Part shown: positions 57,013 through 64,000 of the stretch, piece by piece
How positions within the stretch are numbered: the first letter of the stretch is position 1
Layout of the letters: each line of letters starts with the position of its first letter
From: Fusarium oxysporum f. sp. lycopersici 4287
Lineage: Eukaryota > Ascomycota > Sordariomycetes > Hypocreales > Nectriaceae
Length of the DNA: 64,000 nt
Assembly (NCBI RefSeq): GCF_000149955.1
Contig: NC_030999.1
Span: 632,047 to 696,046, forward strand
Reading direction: 5' to 3'
The notes under the pieces: model-generated
Database searches by the model: none
The model's input: the letters and a program-made list of their open reading frames with translations, nothing else
What the model was told of the DNA's origin: nothing
Made by a program: the position numbers and the translations under genes

Positions 57013-57181
57013 GGCGTAGTATTTTAACACCTTCTATATCAGTCGCAGTCCGTTGCTTGTTGGGGCCAGGAGGGTATAAGATCGACTTCGTCCCGCGCAA
57101 TTCCCATACAGGTACTGTTTGATCAGCCCAGTTGTCATTTAAGAAAATACAAACACTCATTCATTTTCATTCATTTTGATC

Positions 57182-59370
57182 ATGCCTAAACTCCAAGCAC
57201 TTACCTTGGCAGCTCTCAGCTGTCTGTATGCAACAACTGCATCAGCCTACCCGCGACAAGATGTCAATTTGCGTACGGAATATGACTATATCATCGTCGG
57301 TGCAGGAGCCTCTGGCCTCACTGTTGCCAACCGCCTATCGGAGGATCCTTGTACGTTCTACAGTAGCACCGGTCCTCGATATTTACTGACGCACCCGCAG
57401 CTGTGACCGTCCTCGTGATTGAAGCAGGTGACTTGTAAGATACACGTGATTTAACCCAAGAAAATACTAATATATATACAGCGATAAAAATGAGGACATC
57501 GTGGCAATTCCAGGCCTTGCTGGTAATGCTGTTGGCACAAAGTATGACTGGAATCTCACTTATCCTTCCACCACTTCGCTCAATGGACGCAACATCTCGA
57601 TTCCTTTGGGCAAGGTCGTCGGAGGTTCTACCAAGCTGAACCGCATGGTTTACGATCGCGGATCACAGGCAGACTACGATCGCTGGGCTGAGCTTGGCAA
57701 TGGCGATTGGCAGTGGAAAACCCTGCTTCCTTATTTCAAGAAGGTACACTAAGAACTCGGTAAATGTGCAAGATCGAAACTAACATTCGTCTTAGAACGA
57801 GAAATTCACTGGGCCAACTGCCCGTATCAAGAAGGAATATGGCATCACCACAGACCATTCTGCTCATGGATCTTCAGGTTACATCCATTCCAGTTATTCG
57901 GCTTTCTTCTGGCCCACAACGAGTAAGTACATCTTCTGCGTATACAATTCGCAAAATGGATTAATACTAACATGCTTCAGAGAACCTCGTAGAAGCCACC
58001 GGAGAGCTCGACATCAATATCGCCGTCGACCAAGCCAACGGCGGCGCGATTGGAGGATACTTCTGCCCTCACAACCTCAATCCCGAGACTCTTGTCCGCT
58101 CCTCTGCACAAGATTACTACAGTGCTGTCTCCCAGCGCAGAAACCTTCAGCTTCTTCCAGGCCATCAAGTTACTCGTGTTCTCACTAGCAAGAATGGAAG
58201 CTCCGTGAGGGCTAATGGTGTCGAGGTAAGTTGCGACTCTTCTCGGACCCTCGTTCATATCTGACGATTTCTTTGCAGTTTGCCAAGAACAGGGACAGCG
58301 CCAAGAAGACTCTCAAGGCGAAGAAGGAGGTCATCCTTGCGGCTGGAGCCGTTCACACCCCTCAGATCCTGCAGGTCTCTGGTATTGGTGACTCGGCTCT
58401 TCTCTCCGCCATCAATGTCCCCGTTGTTGTTGATCTCCCGGCTGTCGGCCAGAACTTCCACGATCACGTCTTTCTTGCCGTAGTGAACACAAGTAAGTCA
58501 TGCCCTGCAGTAACAGTACCGGAGACTGACGCTGCTTAGTCGATGCACCTATTCAAGGCAGCAACCTTACCAACAACGCCACTTTCGCTGCTGAGGCGCG
58601 CGCTGAATATGAGCAGCAAAAGAAGGGGCCTTTAACTTCACCTACCGCTGATTTCCTTCTCTTCCTTCCGCTTTCCAACTACACAAGCGCTGCTTCAGAT
58701 ATCCACAAGCAAGCCACCGGCCAGGATGGCTCGAAGTTCCTCCCTACAGGTACACCTGCCGAGGTTGTCAAGGGTTACAAGAAGCAGCAGAAGGTTCTCA
58801 ACGAGAAACTTCTTGACACACAATCTGCCATCTTGGAGATCATCTGGGCCGATGGTACCTCGGTCCTTGGCCTTCAACACCCTTACTCTCGAGGTTCCGT
58901 CAAGGCCAAGTCTTCCAACATCTTTGACTCTCCTGAGGCCAACCCCGAGCTCCTGAAGAACCCTCTGGACCTCTCTATTCTCGCCGAAGGTGTCAAATTT
59001 GCTCGAAAACTCTCCGGCGCGCCCTCAATCAAGGCACTGAACCCGTTTGAGCTCGTGCCTGGCGCTAACGTGACAAGTGACAGCGACCTCGAACAGTTTA
59101 TCCGTTCCAGTGCATCAACTTTGTTCCACCCCGCTGGTTCTTGCAAACTTGGTAGCCGCAGTGAAGGTGGCGTTGTTGATGAGAAGCTCAAGGTCTACGG
59201 CGTTAAGGGACTCCGCATCGTCGATGCCAGTGTCATGCCTCTGCTTCCCGCCACGCACACCATGACAACTGTTTATGCTGTCGCTGAGAAGGTTAGTTAC
59301 GTCCAAGCATGCTGACTATGAGGCATATTACTAACATATATAGGCTGCTGATTTGATCAAGAGTGGTTAA
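57182..59370 (+). CDS. Secreted GMC-family FAD oxidoreductase (aryl-alcohol/glucose oxidase-like)
   Basis: This flavoenzyme oxidises an alcohol or sugar, likely outside the cell. The eight exons are 57182-57350, 57401-57434, 57482-57743, 57796-57922, 57981-58225, 58279-58492, 58540-59291 and 59344-59370, with GT-AG introns of 47-58 bp; the product has 609 residues, normal for the family. A signal peptide (MPKLQALTLAALSCLYATTA) is followed by the FAD motif GAGASG (40-45). The GMC signature GAVHTPQILQVSGIG lies near 302, and the active-site histidines are H547 in FHPAGSCKLG and H590 in PATHTMTT. The exact substrate is unknown. The gene starts only about 210 bp after the Helitron gene, so its promoter may include transposon sequence. 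Confidence 0.93.
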
Positions 59371-59564
59371 GCGACTTCTGGACTTCAAACGAACCCAAAT
59401 GGCCCGGAATCAGAATCGAGCGACGTGTGATATTGTTGGAGATCACAAATGTGAGACGACCAAGTCGGTGGCAAGGTGTGGAACAAGGTGGAACATTCCA
59501 CGGAGGTGGTGCCTGTACATAAACAGTAGCTCTCCTACTGCATCTTTTGAATGAATTAAGAAAC

Positions 59565-60506
59565 ATGGATCTTCCCATTTCAACAGATATCGTGGCCGAT
59601 TACAATAAGAGAAGAGAAGAGGATCAGAGGCAGAGAAGGCGGCAGCCGCAGCAGCAGCGGAATCAAAAGAGCAGCAGCGATGGAGAGGCAGAGGCAGATT
59701 CAGACACCGATTTCGATAGCGATATCAAAAACGATGTCGCTGCGCATGATCAAGCCATCTGCCGCTTCTGCATCAGTAGCATCAAGCAGAAGCTGGGCCG
59801 AAAGCAATACCGCAACCCGCTGCTGCACTTTACGGCCGTGCTGGGCATCAAGGAGGACGGCAACTGGGTCCCGGCGCACTCGCACACCCGCTTTCTGGCC
59901 GGCTTCTTGTGGTGCGGCCGGGTGCTGATGCTGGAGCACTTCTTCGAGGATGACCCGTACGACTCGGAGGATTCGGCGTGCGAGACGAGCTTCGCCGCGA
60001 TTGAGTGCTTCCACAAGGGTCATCACGAATGGCTCACAAGCGGCTCGTACTCGCCGTTCGGCACGATCATCCGGTGGATGACATACGGCCGAGGGTACCG
60101 CAATCACGAGGAGGGGCAGGCACGGCTGTGGTGGGACAGCGACGGCAAGACGGTTAACTATCTGGGCGACAGCATCACCGTGGCCGGCTTCCAGTCGACG
60201 GCTCAGGCGGTGCTGCAGGAGGCTGAAGACTGGCTCGATAAGCTGATGGGTGGCCGGTGGAAGAAGGGCGAGCTGCAGCAGACGGTACGGCTACGGGATA
60301 TCGCCGATAGCTTAGTATACGAGGGGCCGGGACAGTCGTTTGCAACGAACCGGAAGAACGCGTGGCTACAGCCCGGGGCTGAGAAACTGGCAGACATTAC
60401 CATGCAGTACCCACCTACCGGCAGCACCCACCTACCGGCACGCAAAAAAAAAGTTTCCTCATACAAAATGCCCAATTTCACTTACACAGTATTTGATCAG
60501 AATTGA
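59565..60506 (+). pseudogene. Fragment resembling the N-terminal region of fungal RecQ-type helicases
   Basis: From the ATG at 59565 the frame encodes 313 residues. A basic/Gln-rich and acidic leader is followed by [12 protein letters not shown] and a region whose pattern ([17 protein letters not shown], a later [10 protein letters not shown], and [13 protein letters not shown]) resembles the region before the helicase domain of large fungal RecQ-like, often subtelomeric, proteins. No helicase motif is present. After about 60400 the frame reads into unrelated sequence beside a doubled ACCCACCTACCGGCA word. It lies about 195 bp after the GMC gene. The assignment rests on pattern similarity only. 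Confidence 0.4.
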
Positions 60507-60647
60507 AGTTATTGGCATGGAACAATGTCTGTTGTATTGGGAAATTCGTTCCGTCTGATATCATCACATTGCTTTTTTGATTACGTATGCAGTATGGTCG
60601 CACGGGACTAATGTAAAATTTGTCAAAACGTCTCCTTTGACACCTAG

Positions 60648-60826
60648 TGTCGCAGGCCGGGCATGGTCTCAATGATCCTCAGGAACAACAGCCCTTAGTA
60701 ATCAAGCTGGGTGATTTAAAGTAAAACCTGTGGGATGGAATACCCCACACTGAAGATAGAACCAATCAACTCACTACTGCTGCTCATCATATTCACTCTA
60801 ACCCTTTAAGCACGCTCAGTGCGACA
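60648..60826 (+). mobile_element. MITE with TGTCGCA/TGCGACA ends
   Basis: The 179-bp copy is nearly identical to 44042-44229. Flanks (CCTAG, GTTAT) do not show a duplication. Confidence 0.82.
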
Positions 60827-61144
60827 GTTATGAGCCCGGAGACTCTTTCGCTACGTCGCACGCGATATTTATCACCATTACCAGCTTTCCTGTCAACCTG
60901 GACGCAATGAAATCTTTCTTCCGACAGGAAATTCTCTTCAGAGAAACCGGAACGAAGTTGGACCGGTTGCATTATGCTTACTGCGGGGTTCATCACCAGC
61001 CGCGAAAGCAGCAACTACAGAGAAGACTCAGAAAAACTGATATTTTCATAATGATTTCAATAAAAAAGGAAGCTAACGCATTAAATAGAAGTCAACTAAA
61101 AAGTGAAGTTAACATTGCCTTTACCAAAAATCATCAAACACAAG

Positions 61145-64000
61145 ATGTCGATCAAAGACCATAACCTCGCTATGCTCAACGCCCGTGAAGACTGGACGAA
61201 CTGGATTAATTCTATCGAGGACCTTGCCGTGCGTAATGATGTCTGGAACTATTGTGATCCAGAAGGGATCGAAAACCTGGTCTTTACTGCGACCAAACCA
61301 TCAGACTCAGCGAGCAAGGGATACGATCCAGAAATACCACAGCCTCCAGGCTATCTACGAGAGCGAGAAGAAGAAATATGACAAGGTCTCTGATCGCATC
61401 GACCTCACGGTGTGCCAGGAGTTCAAGCAACACTACCTCGGAATCCATGACGTCCGCGGCAAACTCATCGCGCTGGCTGATAGCATCCAACCCACTGCGA
61501 AAGATCAGAAGCAGAATGTCAGGACCGAGTTCGAATCGCTTAAGAAAGGCCCTGGCAACACTAGTCTTGACAAATGGCTTAGCCGCTGGCCTGCTCTCGT
61601 CAGCAACGCCAAGCGTTACAAGATCGAGAATCTCAGCGAGTCACAGATTTGTGATGCGTTCATTGAAGCATCTCGTGAAGTCAACCCACCGTTCTACAAC
61701 TACATGAAGTCCAAAGAAGCTCAGGTTGAGAACGAGAAGAACCTCATCAGGGAGGCAGCAAAAGCAATGGAGAAGATCTCAAACGCTTTTCTCACCGCGC
61801 TTAACGAGATTAACCCTGACCATGCCAGTAACGGCTCTATCACCGTTGCAAGCTCGGCTGATTCTGAAGAGGACGAAAATGATCAAAATGATGATGCCAC
61901 TATTGTTCAGAAAGCTCAGAATACAACGAACAGAGCTCTCAGGACCTTCCGCAAGCTCAACCCAACCCTCTCCGAGAAGAAGATCACGATCGGATTCTGT
62001 ATTAGGCAATTCAGAACAATGGCACCACCGAAGGAGAACGCTACTAGGGGACGAGCAGCCCATGCCACATTCCAAGATAGGAAGCATGACTATGGCTGGG
62101 ACTCGCAAAACGAGGAGAGCCAGCCCCAGCAGAAAAGACAGCGAACACAACCTTCATCTTCGAGCACAAACCCTCAACAGTGCGTCTGTGGCATGTCTCA
62201 CAAGTATGCTGACTGCTACTACCTAAATCCTTCGAAGGCACCAGAAGGATGGACACCAGCCATCCAAGTCCAATCGAAAGTCATCACTGCAGTCAAAGGG
62301 AGCAGGAGGCTTCGGACAAACATCGAAAAGAACTTTAGGAGAAACAAGATCAACCTACCTAAGTTCTGGCAGTCTGACAGTACGGAGAATCAACACAAGA
62401 CTCCGACAGAAGACGAGACTTCAAACACTGCTGCCGCGTTACCACGCAAATCAAGAGCTGCATTTGTTACGTCAAAGTTCGCACTCAGCACAACCGCAAA
62501 AGACGAGTACGGCGACTGCTTTCGACTCGATAACTGCGCGGATACGCATGTCTGCAATGACCTATCTCGCTTCACTAAATACAAGCCTCTGGAAAATGAA
62601 GTCATCGAGTTTGGCGACTCAGGCACATACATCACGGGTGTCGGCAATGTCACAGTCCATGTTGATACCCCATCGGGTCCAGGCTTAATCCAGATCGAGA
62701 ATGTTGCCCATGTTCCCGGATTCCACTGGAACCTCATCAACACGCACTCTCTCGAACAACAAGGCCTCTATTTTAATACTAGGACCTGTTGGATGGAGTA
62801 TTCGGATGGATCAAATGCCTTCAAGGCAACAAAGTATGGTGCTTTCCGAGTGGTCGAACCTTGCATGAAGGACGCTGTCTTCAAGGCAAAGTCGCACCAA
62901 GAGGCTGTGAAGTCATTTGCAATGGCGACCAAGTCGAGAACACCTCAAGTGGCAATAGCATCTATGGATATCTGGCACGCAAGGCTTGGCCATATCCGTA
63001 AGGAAGCTCTCGAACACGTGCCTCAAGTAGTCGAAGGAGTCGCACTTGGCACTCACGACTTTGAACGAAAATCTGAGCTTTGTCCCGAATGCCAACTCGG
63101 ACAGGCGCACCAGCAAATCTCACGTGTACCAACCTGGAGGGGAACCTACCCTTTTGAAAGGATACATCTCGACCTTGTCGATATGGAGGAAGCCTTCAAC
63201 GCCGACTCCTGGGTCGCTCACTTTTATTGCGACCACTCGGCTTACCACGTATCCTTCAATCTCCCGAACAAGGCTCAAGAGGAACTCCTGTCGGCTACGC
63301 AAGAGTTTCTCGCCATTACAAACGACAACTGGGGTTTCACTACGCGGTACATCCGATCAGATGGCGAGAAAGGTCTGGGTAAGAAATGGAAGCATTTCAT
63401 TACAATGAAAGGAATCATCTTCAATCCATCTCCACCAGATACGCCAGATCAGAACGGTCCTGCCGAACGTTCTGGGGGGGTGATCATGACTATCGCTCGC
63501 AAGCTTCGAATACAGGGAAATCTACCTCAGAAACTCTGGCCCTACATCGTTGCTCATGCTACCCGCCTCCTCAATCGCATCCCGGTTCAACGAAAACAAT
63601 GGCAAACTCCGTTTGAGATGGTTCATGGCAGAAAGCCGAACCTCTCACATCTCAAAATCATTGGCTCTCTCGCCTATGTATTGATCAAGAACAAGAAAGC
63701 TCGTCCGGCCAGAGCGAAACTACAAGAAAACGCGCTCACGGGATGGCTTGTCGGATTCGACGCAACTAATATCCACAAAGTTTGGATTCCACACCTCGAT
63801 CGTGTAATTGTATCTCGTGATGTTCAAATTGACGAGAAAGTCATGTACGATCCACAGCTTGCCACAACTCGTCCTGAATCAGGACAGGCTCTCGCCATTA
63901 CGGTCAACGAAGTTGATCTGGACGAAGAAGATGTTGAGCCATTGCCTATCACGGAGGATATAGCAACATCAGTTCCTGTTTCGATACAACCGGAAGCAGA
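61145..64000 (+). mobile_element. Ty1/copia retrotransposon gag-pol, cut by window edge
   Basis: A gag frame opens at the ATG at 61145 (MSIKDHNLAMLNAR). A single-base shift near 61328 moves coding into another frame, which is then open to the right edge. That frame encodes gag (about 61330-62330), a protease-like DNCADTHVCND motif near 62535, and a pre-integrase finger (IWHARLGH, then CPECQLGQ). The integrase core (IHLDLVDM, then PDTPDQNGPAERS) and its C-terminal part follow. Integrase before reverse transcriptase is the copia order; reverse transcriptase and RNase H would lie beyond 64000. I could not define the 5' LTR between 60827 and 61144. Confidence 0.88.

Overview
The window looks like an accessory, transposon-rich segment of a filamentous ascomycete, most likely a member of the Fusarium oxysporum species complex. 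The evidence is four miniature impala elements (mimps) with the CAGTGGGATGCAA-type terminal repeat, a Hop-like MULE, pogo/Fot-like and hAT elements, a Tad-like LINE, a Helitron and a Ty1/copia element. The host genes carry short (about 47-68 bp) GT-AG introns with CTAAC-like branch sites. The species call is inference; the fungal origin is secure.

Layout. 1-2204: a divergent pair of oxidative enzymes, a Baeyer-Villiger-type flavin monooxygenase (cut by the left edge) and a short-chain dehydrogenase. 2314-12750: a pile of nested transposons: a pogo-like transposase split by an intact hAT element; a second hAT element that joins this pogo gene to a Helitron helicase fragment; a third hAT derivative; and a LINE tail. 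13195-14432: a HacA/Hac1-type bZIP regulator of the unfolded protein response, with a recognisable 20-nt non-spliceosomal intron. 15015-18025: a mimp, hAT and pogo remnants, a small MITE and an LTR. 18513-23019: a three-exon gene for a 1461-residue largely disordered protein I do not recognise, with a MITE 19 bp before its ATG. 23377-25726: solo LTRs and two mimps. 25727-33048: two LINE-type insertions in a row, separated and flanked by three copies of the same 14-bp target site; the second is a full-length, open LINE.

34230-36829: a secreted catalase-peroxidase with six exons. 37042-39978: LINE and hAT fragments and a long-TIR AT-rich element. 39973-42303: a coiled-coil / PD-(D/E)XK-like / kinase-like protein whose stop codon is supplied by a hAT terminus. 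42304-50932: a mimp, a MITE, a broken Hop-like transposase interrupted by a hAT MITE, and an intact Hop-like MULE with 98-bp TIRs and a 9-bp target duplication. 51232-56969: an intact two-exon Helitron Rep/helicase protein (1894 residues). 57182-59370: a secreted GMC oxidoreductase (eight exons). 59565-60506: a fragment resembling the N-terminal region of fungal RecQ-type helicases. 60648 to the right edge: a MITE and a Ty1/copia gag-pol cut by the window end.

How it fits together. The host-type genes are few (monooxygenase, dehydrogenase, HacA, the large unknown, catalase-peroxidase, kinase-like protein, GMC oxidoreductase) and are islands among mobile elements. Several encode redox enzymes or secreted proteins. 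Three minus-strand genes have a mimp about 0.6-1.0 kb upstream of the ATG. Four hAT-like or TIR elements have non-matching flanks, which suggests repeated recombination between transposon copies. No tRNA, rRNA or CRISPR was seen.
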